Of a stretch of DNA of 64,000 bases, positions 27,398-36,204 are shown one piece after another; the stretch's first letter is position 1; every line of letters begins with the position of its first letter. The notes beneath the pieces are model-generated. The model had not been told where the DNA came from. It saw nothing but the letters and a program-made list of their open reading frames with translations, and made no database searches. A program made the translations under genes and the position numbers. This DNA is from CAVORB01 sp963698495 (GTDB taxonomy: Bacteria; Pseudomonadota; Gammaproteobacteria; Chromatiales; Chromatiaceae), in assembly GCA_963698495.1 (NCBI GenBank), contig CAVORB010000005.1, positions 124,001-188,000 of the forward strand, in the 5' to 3' direction.

Positions 27398-28771
27398 TCA
27401 ATCGACGGACGGCAGACCCGCCAGGGCCATCGCGACTTCCCCCTCCTCGTACACCAGGTCCTTGAGCTTACCCGCCAGGTAGTCCTGGTAGGCCTGCATA
27501 TCGAAGTGGCCGTGCCCGCACAGGTTGAACAGAATGGTCTTGGACTCACCCGCTTCGCGGCACTTCTCGGCCTCGTGGATGGCGGCCTTGACCGCGTGGT
27601 TGGCCTCGGGCGCCGGGACGATACCCTCCGCTTTCGCAAACTGGATTCCGGCGGCAAAGCACTCCAGCTGGTTGTAAGAGCGCGGGTCGATATAGCCCAG
27701 CTTGGTCAGGTGGCTGATCTGCGGCGCCATGCCGTGGTAGCGCAGCCCGCCGGCGTGGAAGCCCGGGGGCACGAACCCCGAGCCGAGGGTGTACATCTTC
27801 ACCAGCGGGGTCAGATGAGCGGTGTCGCCGAAGTCGTAGGCGAACTTGCCCTTGGTCAGGGTGGGGCAGGCGGAAGGCTCGACGGCGATGAACTCGATGT
27901 TCTTGCCGCCGCGCAGCTGCTCGCCCAGGAAGGGAAAGGCGATACCGGCGAAGTTGCTGCCACCACCGGTGCAGCCGATGACCATGTCCGGGTAGTCATC
28001 CGCCATCTCCATCTGCTTCTGGGACTCCAGACCCGTGACCGTCTGGTGCAGCAGGACGTGGTTGAGCACGCTGCCGAGGGCATACTTGGAATCGTCGCGC
28101 TGCACGGCGAGCTCGACCGCCTCGCTGATGGCGATCCCGAGGCTGCCGGTACTGTCCGGATGGTCCGCCAGGATGGCGCGGCCGGACTGCGTCGTATCGC
28201 TGGGGCTTGCGATGCACTGCGCGCCGAAGGTCTCCATGAAGGCGCGCCGATAGGGCTTCTGCTGGAAGCTCACCTTGACCATGTAGACCACGATCTCCAG
28301 CCCGAACATGGAACCCGCGAGGGCGAGTGAGGATCCCCACTGACCGGCGCCGGTCTCGGTAACCACGCGCTTGACCCCTTCCTGCTTGTTGTAGAAGGCC
28401 TGGGCGATGGCCGTATTCGGCTTGTGACTGCCGGCGGGGCTGACACCCTCGTACTTGTAGTAGATCTTCGCCGGGGTATCGAGGGCCTTCTCGAGCCGCC
28501 GCGCGCGAAACAGCGGGGAGGGGCGCCATTGACGGTAGACGTCGCGCACCGGCTCGGGGATCTCGATCTCCCGCACCGTGCTCATTTCCTGCTCGATGAC
28601 GGCGCGCGGGAAGATCATCGCCAGGTCGTCCGGGCCGATGGGCTGCTTGGTGCCCGGGTGCAGCACCGGGTCCAAGGGCACCGGAAGATCGGCGTTGATG
28701 TTGTACCAGGACTTGGGGATGTCCTGCTCGCCGAGCAGGTACTTTACGGAATCGCTCATGTGGGTTCGCAA
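27398..28771 (-). CDS. TrpB-like pyridoxal-phosphate enzyme (TrpB2 group)
   Basis: A 457-residue protein of the TrpB2 subfamily, longer than standard TrpB (about 400). The PLP lysine lies in GVSPAGSHKPNTA near residue 114 and the phosphate-binding loop is GCTGGGSNFAG near 267. It begins with a family-typical N-terminal arm (WYNINADLP). TrpB2 proteins catalyse the beta-replacement that joins indole and serine to give tryptophan, usually without a trpA partner beside them; a serine deaminase role has been considered for some. No trpA is nearby, consistent with a stand-alone indole-salvage role. The start could be MSDSVK, 12 bp downstream. Confidence 0.88.
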   Translation of the reverse strand: MRTHMSDSVKYLLGEQDIPKSWYNINADLPVPLDPVLHPGTKQPIGPDDLAMIFPRAVIEQEMSTVREIEIPEPVRDVYRQWRPSPLFRARRLEKALDTPAKIYYKYEGVSPAGSHKPNTAIAQAFYNKQEGVKRVVTETGAGQWGSSLALAGSMFGLEIVVYMVKVSFQQKPYRRAFMETFGAQCIASPSDTTQSGRAILADHPDSTGSLGIAISEAVELAVQRDDSKYALGSVLNHVLLHQTVTGLESQKQMEMADDYPDMVIGCTGGGSNFAGIAFPFLGEQLRGGKNIEFIAVEPSACPTLTKGKFAYDFGDTAHLTPLVKMYTLGSGFVPPGFHAGGLRYHGMAPQISHLTKLGYIDPRSYNQLECFAAGIQFAKAEGIVPAPEANHAVKAAIHEAEKCREAGESKTILFNLCGHGHFDMQAYQDYLAGKLKDLVYEEGEVAMALAGLPSVD

Positions 28772-28960
28772 CCTCTCTCTGTTTTGGCGCTTGGTTATTG
28801 CCGCCCGCTAGTTTGCCAGGTTCCAGAGGGTGCTTGAATAGCCGAGTGTCAACCGGGTTGCACGCTTCTCATGCTCGCGGTTATGTTCCGGCACTGCGCG
28901 GACTGGTCCCGGAGGTTGGACAGCGACGCGTGATCCATAGCAGGCGCGGAGAGAAAGACA

Positions 28961-29164
28961 ATGAAAAGCGTGACGCCCGACTACGCCGCCGAGCATCTGT
29001 CAGAGCTGTTGCTCGAGGTCCAGGCGGGGGAGGAGATCGAGATCGGCGACGAGGGCAGGGTGGTGGCGCTACTGGTTCCACCGCGAACGCTCGCCGGGGG
29101 CTCGGCGGACGACGATGCGGACGCGCCGAGCGACGAGGTCGAGCAGGCATTTCACGGCGACTAG
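28961..29164 (+). CDS. Orphan Phd/YefM-like antitoxin-type protein
   Basis: A 67-residue protein with the N-terminal pattern of Phd/YefM antitoxins: a short helix-strand start (AEHLSELLLEVQAGEEIEI) followed by GRVVALLVP. The tail after residue 45 is acidic and disordered. A matching toxin gene was not found on either side, so this is a solitary antitoxin or a regulator derived from one. A GGAG-like sequence lies upstream (28948-28952). The assignment rests on a short motif and is tentative. Confidence 0.45.
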   Translation: MKSVTPDYAAEHLSELLLEVQAGEEIEIGDEGRVVALLVPPRTLAGGSADDDADAPSDEVEQAFHGD

Positions 29165-29339
29165 CGGGCGATGCGCCGCCCATCCTGCGACCCAGCAGTA
29201 TCCGCTCTTGTCATGGGGAGGCCCCCGCCGATGCCGCTGGAAGCAAGCGTCTCATGGTGAGCAAGGCCCAAGTGCGCCGCGACCGGAAATCGCCGATCTC
29301 CTGGATGCGCGGCTCCGGTTCGACGGGATTCCCGAGCGC

Positions 29340-29705
29340 ATGAGTCAGGACGACGGACAGTCGAGACAGAGGCTGCGGGATCGGGTGCGCAGGGCGCCGT
29401 CGACGATCCACGGTTTCGGCTGTTTCGCTCGCATCCCCTTCGCCGCAGGCGACTACGTCGGCACCTATGAGGGGCCGGAGGTGCGACGCGATGGCCGATA
29501 CGTACTCTGGGTATACGAGGACGGCAGTCCACCCGTCGGCCGCAGCGGTCGCAACCTGCTCCGGTACTTGAATCATCAGAAGGATGGCAATGCGGAGTTC
29601 GACGGCTTCGACCTCATCGCGCGCCGGGACATCGCCCCCGGGGAGGAGATCACCTTCGACTATGACGGCGAATTCGATTTCGGAGGCGAGTCCAAGGACA
29701 GTTGA
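29340..29705 (+). CDS. Small SET-domain protein
   Basis: A 121-residue single-domain protein from ATG 29340. The open frame extends further upstream but that part has no recognisable sequence. It has the SET-domain signature pieces in order: TIHGFGCFARIPFAAGDYVG, RYLNHQKDGNAEF in place of the RFINHSCxPN motif, and PGEEITFDYDGEF. SET proteins use S-adenosylmethionine to methylate lysines. Bacterial single-domain copies occur widely and their targets are mostly unknown. The NHQKDGN variant lacks the usual Ser-Cys, which may weaken activity. Confidence 0.75.
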   Translation: MSQDDGQSRQRLRDRVRRAPSTIHGFGCFARIPFAAGDYVGTYEGPEVRRDGRYVLWVYEDGSPPVGRSGRNLLRYLNHQKDGNAEFDGFDLIARRDIAPGEEITFDYDGEFDFGGESKDS

Positions 29706-29752
29706 TGAACGATTATCTTGAATAACTATAAGTAAAACATAAATTTATCAAT

Positions 29753-30826
29753 ATGTTTAAATTTATTACTTTAATATTAGTTCTGTTGGCCGCAGGCGTC
29801 GCGTTTGCCCAAGGTGCCGGGGACCCGGAACAGCTGAGCGCGTCGGGTTCCTGCGATGGCTGCGATCTGCGATTCGCCGACCTGCGGCAGCAAAATCTGG
29901 GCGGGGCGTCACTCGCGGGCGCCGATCTTCGCGGCGCCGATCTATCGCAAACGATTCTCTATCAGGCAAACCTCGCCGGGGCGGACTTGCGCGGCAGTAA
30001 TCTGCATGGCGCCAGCCTCGGTCGCGGCGACTTCACGGGGGCCGATCTCAGGCAACAACGGTTGGCGAGCGCGCGTCTATCGCGTGCCGTCCTGCGCGGC
30101 GCCAAACTCTCGGGGGCCGATCTCGCCGGTGCATTCTTAGAGGGGGCCGATCTGACGGATGCGGACCTGTCGGGAGCCGACCTCTCGGGGGCGGTGCTGC
30201 GCGGAGCGAGGCTCGCCGGCGCGAATCTCACCGGTGCCCGCATGCCGAAAGCGGATCTGCACCAGGGCGACTTGAGCGGCGTAGCGTCCATCGCCGGGGC
30301 GGATCTCTCCGGGGCCGATCTTTACAAGGCGAACCTTGCCGGCATCGCGCTGATCGCGGTTCGCTTGTCCGGCGCCAAGCTCGATGGCGCGGCCCTCGGC
30401 GGATCGAAGCTTGCCGGAACGGATCTGACTTCCGCCCGGCTGGTGAAGGCGGACCTGTCCGGCACCGACCTCAGCGGCGCGGACCTGACGGGAGCGGACC
30501 TTACCGGCGCCAAGCTCGGCGGGGCGACGCTCGCGGGCACCAGGCTCACGGGCGTTCGCCTCACCGGCACCCTGGTGGAGATGGACTTCGCGTTCCGCGA
30601 TCTGTCGGGTGCCGACCTGTCCGGGGCCAATCTCAAGGAAGCCAGCTTTCGCGGCGCCCGTCTTCGAGGCACCGCATTCGTCGGCGCCAACCTCTACGGT
30701 GCCGACTTCACCGGCGCCGATGTGACAGGCGCGAGCTTCCAGCGCGCCAACCTGCGTGCGGCGGTTTTCGAGCGGGCCGCCACAGAGGGCGCGAGCTTCA
30801 AGGAGGCCCTCGGCTACCAGGACTAG
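29753..30826 (+). CDS. Secreted pentapeptide-repeat protein
   Basis: A 357-residue protein with a signal peptide (MFKFITLILVLLAAGVAFA, cleavage about residue 19). A short Cys pair (CDGCDL) follows at about residues 34-39. From about residue 39 to the end there are tandem pentapeptides of the A(D/N)LXX type, such as GADLSGADLSGAVLRGARLA. Pentapeptide repeats fold as a right-handed square beta helix, which in some proteins mimics DNA. Because this one is exported, a periplasmic structural or binding role is more likely. It ends just upstream of the cobalamin riboswitch and is separately transcribed, with an A+T-rich leader at 29705-29752. Confidence 0.85.
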   Translation: MFKFITLILVLLAAGVAFAQGAGDPEQLSASGSCDGCDLRFADLRQQNLGGASLAGADLRGADLSQTILYQANLAGADLRGSNLHGASLGRGDFTGADLRQQRLASARLSRAVLRGAKLSGADLAGAFLEGADLTDADLSGADLSGAVLRGARLAGANLTGARMPKADLHQGDLSGVASIAGADLSGADLYKANLAGIALIAVRLSGAKLDGAALGGSKLAGTDLTSARLVKADLSGTDLSGADLTGADLTGAKLGGATLAGTRLTGVRLTGTLVEMDFAFRDLSGADLSGANLKEASFRGARLRGTAFVGANLYGADFTGADVTGASFQRANLRAAVFERAATEGASFKEALGYQD

Positions 30827-30879
30827 CCGCTGGAACCCCGCATCGCGTGGGGTTCTTCAGCCCGGTGTGTTCTAATGTG

Positions 30880-31090
30880 GGCGCTCGAGGTGACCCAAGG
30901 GCAATCGCCCGCGGGTTGAAACGGGAAGCCGGTGCGCTCGGCCATCCAGGGCCATAGCAATGCCGGCACTGCCCCCGCAACGGTAGGTGGGTCGAGGAGC
31001 GGCGAAATGCCACTGTGCCTCAGCACGGGAAGGCGCCGTCTCCCGGGATATGAAGCTCTCGCCCACGAGTCCGGAGACCGGCCAGGAGCA
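30880..31090 (+). promoter_or_regulatory. Cobalamin (B12) riboswitch
   Basis: The region contains the conserved cobalamin-riboswitch elements in order. They are a G-rich 5' P3-side stretch with TTGAAACGGGAAGCCGGTG (about 30916-30935), the B12-box segment GCACTGCCCCCGCAACGGTA (30965-30984), GCCACTGTGCC, GGGAAGGC, and GAGTCCGGAGACCGGCC (31067-31083). It lies directly upstream of a btuB-type receptor gene, the classical arrangement. Boundaries are approximate. When adenosylcobalamin is bound, expression of the downstream uptake genes is expected to be shut off. Confidence 0.93.
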
Positions 31091-31230
31091 CGACCCGGCA
31101 TCGCGGAGGGCGATGTTCTGGCGGGCTCTTGCCTGGACCGCTGTCCGTCGCCGCGCCCTGTCAGCCTTTCTCTCCCTGCCGTACCTTGAACACGGACGCC
31201 GTGCGGGTGCGCACGCGGAGGGGAGGTTCC

Positions 31231-33068
31231 ATGCGCAGGCGTTTTCTTGGGGCGGCCGCTCTACTGCTTCCGGCAACTCCCCCGTGGGCCGCGGTGGAGG
31301 ATGTCACCGAGATCGATCCCGTGATCGTCACGGCCACCCGCACCGCCCAGACGGCGGACGAGACCTTGTCCTCGGTCACCGTAATCACCCGTGAGGAAAT
31401 CGAGAGGAGGCAGGCCCGCTCGGTAATGGACGCCCTGCGCGGCATTCCGGGTTTCTCCGCTTCCAATACCGGGGGCCGTGGTCAACCCACCACCTTTTTC
31501 CTGCGCGGCAGTGACTCGGATCACGTGCTGGTGTTGGTCGATGGGGTGAAGATCGGCTCGCCGACCCTCGGGCCCGCGCCGTTCCAGGACCTCCCCATCA
31601 ACCAGATCGAGCGCATCGAGGTCGTTCGCGGTCCGCGCTCCAGCCTCTATGGCTCCGAGGCCATCGGCGGGGTCATTCAGATCTTCACCCGCAAGGGCGG
31701 GGGACCGCCAACGCCGCGGGTCAGTGCCGAAGTCGGCACCTACAAGACCGTCGCCGGGTCCGTCGGGCTCTCCGGAGGCGGAGAACGAGGCTGGTTCGAC
31801 GCCGCCATCAGCTTCGAGGACACCGAGGGCTTCAACGCTTGCAACGGCGAGCCTTTCGTCGCGGGCTGCTTCGTCTATGAGCCGGACCGGGACGGCTTCA
31901 ACAACGCCTCGGGCCACGCTCGCGCGGGCTACCGCTTCGGCGACCTCGGCGAGGTGGACCTCCACTGGCTGCGCTCGGAAACCGACACCGAGTTCGACGG
32001 CACCCTGTTCGGCGGCAACGAGTCCAGCACCGTCCAGCAGGTCGCCGGCGCCAGAGTGTCCCTGTCGCCGCTACCGAGCTGGGATCTGACACTATCGGGT
32101 GGGCGCAGCTGGGACCAGCTTGACGTGTTCTACGAAGGGGCCTTCCTCGACACCTTCGACACCACCCGCGATACCCTTTCCTGGCAGAATGACCTTTCCT
32201 TCGGCGACGACCACATCCTGACCGCCGGCGTCGACTACCAGAACGACCGCGTCGATGCTACGGTCGATTATGCGGTGAGCTCCCGCAACAACATCGGGGT
32301 TTTCGGCCAGTACCAGGGCGGATATCGGCCGTCATCTGGTGAAGGCCAGTCTTCGCTACGACGACAACGAACAGTTCGGCGGCCACCGATCCGGCGATGC
32401 GGCCTGGGGCTACAGACTGGACAACGGCCTGCGGCTTTCCGCGTCCTACGGCACCGCGTTCAAGGCCCCGACGTTCAACGACCTCTACTATCCGTTTTTC
32501 GGCAATCCGAATCTGGACCCGGAGACCTCCGAGAGCGCCGAGATCGGGATTTCGGGAGACTTCAGCGCCGGGAGCTGGTCGTTGAACCTTTACCAGACGC
32601 GACATCGACGACCTCATCGCCTTCGACGCCATCGTCCAAGAGCCGGCGAACATCGACAGGGCTCGTATCCGTGGTCTCGAGGCAGTGGTCAGCGCGCACC
32701 TCGCCGGCTGGGATGTTGAGGCCAATTTGACCTGGCTGGACCCCGTCAACCGCTCCGACGGGCCGAACAATGGTAATCTTCTGCCTCGCCGCCCGGAGCA
32801 AAGCTTCCGGCTGGATCTGGACAGGGATTTCGGGGACATCCGGGCGGGTGGCTCGCTATTCATCGCAGGGCGCGGCTACGACGACCTGGCGAACAGGATT
32901 CGACTCGACGCCTACGCGCTGGTGGACCTGCGTGCGGAGTACGACTTCACTGAGTCGCTGAGGATTCAAGGGAGAATCGAGAACCTGCTGGACCAGGACT
33001 ACGAAACCGCTGCCTACTACAATCAACCCGGGCGTGGTGTCTATCTCACGCTGCGGTATCAGCCATGA
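31231..33068 (+). pseudogene. btuB: BtuB-type TonB-dependent cobalamin receptor, two frameshifts
   Basis: About 612 codons across three frames. Frame 1 from ATG 31231 carries a signal peptide (RRRFLGAAALLLPATPPWAA), a TonB box-like DPVIVTATR, and the plug domain with VLVLVDGVKIGSP and RGPRSSLYGSEAIGGVIQI. At about 32320 the reading must shift to the next frame (VKASLRYDDNEQFGGHRSG). At about 32598 it must shift again (RDIDDLIAFDAIVQEPANI) to reach the C-terminal LLDQDYETAAYYNQPGRGVY and final aromatic residues. BtuB imports B12 across the outer membrane. The combined length matches intact BtuB, so two single-base changes would restore it. Either the gene is newly dead or there are base-call errors here. 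Confidence 0.85.
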
Positions 33069-33162
33069 TTCGTAGTAGCATGGCGGCCCACCGAGCGCAC
33101 TGGCGGCCAAAACTGAATCGAGCGGACTCGAGAGTCCGTGGGCCCGAGAGGAGGGCATCAAT

Positions 33163-33747
33163 ATGTCGCAACTGAAGAACCCTGATTCGCTCTGGATCGG
33201 TCTCGCCCTTGGTCTGGCCATGGCGGCCACCCGCGGGCAACATGCAGCGGTGCTCGGACATCCTCTCCCGGACGCCTCGCTCGCGGTCTTCTTTCTCGCC
33301 GGCGTCTATCTGCGTGCGGCTTGGGTGTTCGCGGCCTTATTCGCGGAAGCCATCTTGATCGACATTGCCGCCGTCACCTGGGGAGGCGTGAGCGGCTTCT
33401 GCATCAGTCCCGCGTACGGGTTCTTGCTGCCTGCTTACGGGGTCATGTGGGCGGCAGGTCGCTGGTACTCCACGCGCCATCGCCTTGCCTGGCCGACCTT
33501 GCTGCCGCTGCTCGCGTCCCTCGCGGTGGCCGCCACGCTGGCCGAATTGCTGGCCAGCGGTGGTTTCTACGTCTTCTCCGGGCGCTTCGCGGACCTCAGC
33601 CTGGCGGAGTTCGGACTACGTCTGACGAACTATTTCCCGACCAGTCTGCAGGCCCTGGCCTTGTATATCTCGCTCGCAGCGGTGGTCCACGTCGCCTTCG
33701 CCTGCAGCCGCCCGGGCTCGACCAAGGACAGACTTTCCGCCGGCTGA
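33163..33747 (+). CDS. btuM: Probable BtuM, solitary ECF-type cobalamin transporter
   Basis: A 194-residue protein with about six hydrophobic segments. It carries GVSGFCISPAYGFLLPAYG, in which the cysteine is residue 80. In the BtuM family a conserved Cys at this position binds the cobalt of cobalamin and removes the cyanide ligand. BtuM is an S-component-like protein proposed to move B12 across the inner membrane without an ECF motor. It sits downstream of the riboswitch-controlled btuB with a good ribosome site (GAGGAGGG, about 8 bp before ATG). An uptake pair is thus implied. The family call rests on length, topology, the Cys motif and context. Confidence 0.78.
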   Translation: MSQLKNPDSLWIGLALGLAMAATRGQHAAVLGHPLPDASLAVFFLAGVYLRAAWVFAALFAEAILIDIAAVTWGGVSGFCISPAYGFLLPAYGVMWAAGRWYSTRHRLAWPTLLPLLASLAVAATLAELLASGGFYVFSGRFADLSLAEFGLRLTNYFPTSLQALALYISLAAVVHVAFACSRPGSTKDRLSAG

Positions 33748-33758
33748 GCAAAGTCGGC

Positions 33759-33875
33759 TCAAGCTTTCGGCGGCGTCCGCTTATCGTCGCGCGTCGTTTG
33801 TCCTTTCGGCTTTGCCGTCGCGATGGCGAGGACCACGATCAGCACCAGGACCGGAAGCAGCAGCCATTCGAACAT
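33759..33875 (-). CDS. Possible 38-residue single-helix membrane protein
   Basis: A short frame, below usual ORF cutoffs, codes for MFEWLLLPVLVLIVVLAIAT followed by a basic, hydrophilic tail rich in Lys, Arg and Pro. That is one transmembrane helix with a positively charged cytoplasmic end. It lies opposite the end of btuM. A weak GAG-type ribosome site lies just upstream of the ATG. No family was recognised and it may be fortuitous, but the hydrophobic pattern is better than random for this G+C content. Confidence 0.35.
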   Translation of the reverse strand: MFEWLLLPVLVLIVVLAIATAKPKGQTTRDDKRTPPKA

Positions 33876-34014
33876 TTCTCGGGGCTCCGTTTGTTGCGCA
33901 CCACAGGAAGATAGCCGAGGGAATCCTACCTCGGGTCGATAGCGGAAGGGGGCGTTTCGCGCTGGCCGCTGATGCTCACGAACTAAAATTGCGTTCCAGA
34001 CGATAACGTATATT

Positions 34015-34042
34015 ACTTTACATAATATACATTATGCGCAAT
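34015..34042 (-). other. XerCD dif recombination site (chromosome terminus or IMEX attachment site)
   Basis: Read on the minus strand, the site matches 24 of 28 positions of E. coli dif, with the 20-base run GCGCATAATGTATATTATGT identical. The XerC arm (ATTGCGCATAA), 6-bp centre (TGTATA) and XerD arm (TTATGTAAAGT) are all present. dif is where XerC and XerD resolve chromosome dimers, and many filamentous phages and satellites integrate at it. Here a VC1465-like phage gene begins 39 bp beyond the site. The comparison was made against a remembered E. coli dif sequence. Confidence 0.88.
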
Positions 34043-34067
34043 TCTCCCATGGGGGTGGATCGGCCCG

Positions 34068-34137
34068 GAGGCCGCGCCCCGTGAGGGATTCCGACGATTC
34101 CCTGTACCTCGGGTACCTGGGCAATTTGACCACCCTC
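34068..34137 (+). repeat. Left copy of a 70-bp direct repeat that brackets the accessory island
   Basis: This segment covers the start of the VC1465-like gene and a few bases upstream. It matches 57411-57480 at 65 of 70 positions in the same orientation, 23.3 kb apart. It is coding in this copy. The pair suggests a duplication of the dif-adjacent phage element. Confidence 0.85.
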
Positions 34138-34653
34138 AACGACCTGCAGCAGCTCTGCGGGTTCAGCCTGCACGAAGCGGCCGATGCGTGCCTGGTCTCG
34201 CCCGAGACCTTCCGGCGCTGGCGCAGCGATCGCGAGCCGAATCCGACCGCGGTGCGTCTGCTCGCGATCCTCGCGGGCTATGTGCCTTGGCCGGGCTGGC
34301 AAGGCTGGGAGGTGCATCGGGGGCTCTTGTTCCCGCCGGGCTATCGGCGCGGCGGCATCGGTCCGGGCGACATCTACGCCATGCCCTTCGAGCGGCAGCT
34401 CCTGGCGGAGCTCAAACGCCAGCTGCGGCGCAGAGCTCCAACGCCACCTTCCTCCCTGGCAAGCCCCGACCCCGACCCTGTGTCGGGGGCAATCTCTGGA
34501 ACAAACCGCGAAGCGGTACCGGTGGGCGTAGCGAAGCGAGCCGGTAGACCCGCAACGGCCCTGCGGGAGGCCTCGAGGGCTGTCCGCGGATGCCGCCCTG
34601 GGAGGTACGGGTACCTAGTAACACGGGACTTTTGTCTCAGGGCGAGACTTTGA
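34081..34653 (+). CDS. VC1465-like phage protein (DUF3653 type)
   Basis: The first about 120 residues match the VC1465 family of small filamentous-phage and satellite proteins. A Cro-like helix-turn-helix (GFSLHEAADACLVSPETFRR, with WRSDREPNPTAVRLL) is followed by PWPGWQGWEVHRGLLFPPGY and GPGDIYAMPF. Residues beyond about 120 have a composition unlike a globular protein and lie over a hairpin-rich stretch, so the natural stop may have been lost. The start is GTG at 34081. Family members are typically found in prophage elements integrated at dif, and this gene sits 39 bp from one. Confidence 0.65.
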   Translation: MRDSDDSLYLGYLGNLTTLNDLQQLCGFSLHEAADACLVSPETFRRWRSDREPNPTAVRLLAILAGYVPWPGWQGWEVHRGLLFPPGYRRGGIGPGDIYAMPFERQLLAELKRQLRRRAPTPPSSLASPDPDPVSGAISGTNREAVPVGVAKRAGRPATALREASRAVRGCRPGRYGYLVTRDFCLRARL

Positions 34654-34687
34654 GCTCATTTCTTGGCCAGTCTCAGGGGGTGCGGCC

Positions 34688-35168
34688 ATGAGCGCGCACG
34701 CCCTCGAAATCGACGCCTTCGGCTCTCTGCTCGCGACCGCTGAGGCGGTCGCCGAGACCCCTCAAGCGCGGCTCCGCCGCGTTCCTGACCTGGGTGCGGA
34801 TCAACGCCCAGGGACTGGCCTCGGTGCGCGCCTCGGTCCCGCGAGAGACCTTCTATCGGCATTTACGCGTGATCCGTGCGGCCGGATTGCCGCTGCCTGC
34901 CCAGTCTGCGAAGCGGCCAAGCGAAGCAGACCAGGCAGGCGCGGCTCTGCTGTCCCTGCCCGGACGGCGCGTCAAGCTGCGCCGTGGCGCTCCCTGCGCC
35001 CCGGAGGGCGGTACCGGGGAGGTCTACGAGGTGTTGTTCCGCCACGGGCGCTGGTGGGTGGAACTGGCGATCGATCCCCCCGCCAGCTGCCCGGACGCGC
35101 ACGCGGTGGACTTCGCGGAGCTGGACATGGGCGAGTTCAAGCGGTGGGCGGAAATCTGCGATGAGTAG
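34688..35168 (+). pseudogene. Phage-type protein, possibly a replication-initiator remnant, one frameshift
   Basis: An ATG at 34688 opens MSAHALEIDAFGSLLATAEA. After about 34764 the protein-like sequence continues in another frame (AAFLTWVRINAQGLASVRAS, then VPRETFYRHLRVIRAAGLPL) to the stop at 35168. The helix ETFYRHLRVIRAAGLPLP resembles the C-terminal segment of gpII/X-type replication initiators of filamentous phages. The conserved N-terminal catalytic region is not present, so the family call is weak. It follows the VC1465-like gene, as expected for a degraded dif-integrated phage. Confidence 0.35.
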
Positions 35169-35200
35169 ACGAGCCGATTCTGCACAACTCTCGTCTCGGG

Positions 35201-35209
35201 TTATCCACA
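35201..35209 (+). promoter_or_regulatory. Single consensus DnaA box
   Basis: TTATCCACA is a perfect DnaA box, directly downstream of the phage-type pseudogene. A single copy of nine bases is expected by chance now and then. It is listed because it lies in the remains of a replicating element. Confidence 0.3.
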
Positions 35210-35320
35210 AGTCCACAGGGGGCGCGCGGCCCTCCAGGCCGTGCGCGCCAACTGTGGACCTTGCTGATGAGTGGGTCGCCGGCGTCGGTGAACGATAGAC
35301 TTGACCGACGCGCTTGGCCC

Positions 35321-35641
35321 TCATGACTCCTGCATCCACCGCGGAACATCTCGGTTGCCGTGAAGCACGCGCCAAACGTCGATATGGTCCTCACGTTCTA
35401 CGTAGAAAATCAGGTACGGATACCGGGCCAACGGCCAGGACCGCAGACCCGGAAGGTCCAGCTCGAAGGCGTAGCGCGACGAGCCAGTGGCCGGATGCTG
35501 TCCGATCTGCGCATAGGCCCGTTCCAGTGCATCGATGAAGCCCATGGCAGCCTGGCCGGAGCCTTCGTCAAGGTAATAGTCGAGGATCTCCTCGACGTCG
35601 CGCACCGCTCGTTCACGCTGAACGACGGGCTTGGCCGTCAT
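35321..35641 (-). CDS. parE: ParE/RelE-family toxin
   Basis: A 106-residue toxin of the ParE/RelE superfamily. The core pattern is VRDVEEILDYYLDEGSGQAA, HPATGSSRYAF and LARYPYLIFYVEREDHIDVW, followed by VLHGNRDVPRWM, a typical ParE end. ParE toxins poison DNA gyrase; RelE members cleave mRNA, and the subtype is not certain here. It overlaps the antitoxin start by 4 bp (ATGA), downstream of it, the usual order. It lies in the dif-proximal part of the island and may stabilise it. It is distinct from topoisomerase parE at 9.4 kb. Confidence 0.88.
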   Translation of the reverse strand: MTAKPVVQRERAVRDVEEILDYYLDEGSGQAAMGFIDALERAYAQIGQHPATGSSRYAFELDLPGLRSWPLARYPYLIFYVEREDHIDVWRVLHGNRDVPRWMQES

Positions 35642-35880
35642 CCGCCATCGCCCTTCGGGACTCCTCGGTCGCGTAGGGTATCAAAGTAGGCCTTGTCGGC
35701 GAGTGCTGCGGGTGCGGAGCCGGCGCCTTCGAGGAGCAAAGCGCGCAGATTCTGTCGATCCTGATCCTTGCGGATGAGCTCGCGCACATACTCGCTGCTG
35801 GTGCCGAAACCGCGTCCAGCGACCTGCTCATCAACATAGGCCTTGAGCGAGTCGGGTAAGGAAATGTTCATCGTGCTCAT
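35638..35880 (-). CDS. parD: ParD-family antitoxin
   Basis: An 80-residue antitoxin from ATG 35880 (MSTMNISLPDSLKAYVDEQV), a ribbon-helix-helix N-terminus characteristic of ParD, with EYVRELIRKDQDR next. The remaining tail binds the toxin. The frame stays open upstream to 35958 but the conserved start is clear. Antitoxin is encoded first and overlaps the toxin by 4 bp. RHH antitoxins usually repress their own promoter, which should lie just upstream (35881-35940). Confidence 0.88.
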   Translation of the reverse strand: MSTMNISLPDSLKAYVDEQVAGRGFGTSSEYVRELIRKDQDRQNLRALLLEGAGSAPAALADKAYFDTLRDRGVPKGDGG

Positions 35881-36204
35881 GATTCGAAAATAATGCCGAT
35901 GGCAAAATTTGGCAAGATCGTCCGTAGCAGCTTGCCGCGGACTCACCGGATGAGCCATTCCCGGCGCTACTCTTCACACCATTACAGAACCGTCGCAGCA
36001 TCACGCCTGGATTCATCCGGTCAAGGCCCGTTACTATCAGTTCAGCTGGACCGGGACCTGCTCGGGGGGTAGATCGTGCGCTAGGTCTGGGGAGGTATCG
36101 ACTCCGCCCGCGGCAGGATCCTCAGCACCGGAGCCGCATCCTACGATGACGGTGTCGATGAAATTCGGAAAAGCGCCAGGCGACGGAGCGCGCATGGCTG
36201 CGTG

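Noticed and set aside
35201..35209. A replication origin at the DnaA box
   Set aside because: One box without further boxes, an A+T-rich unwinding region or iterons is not enough.
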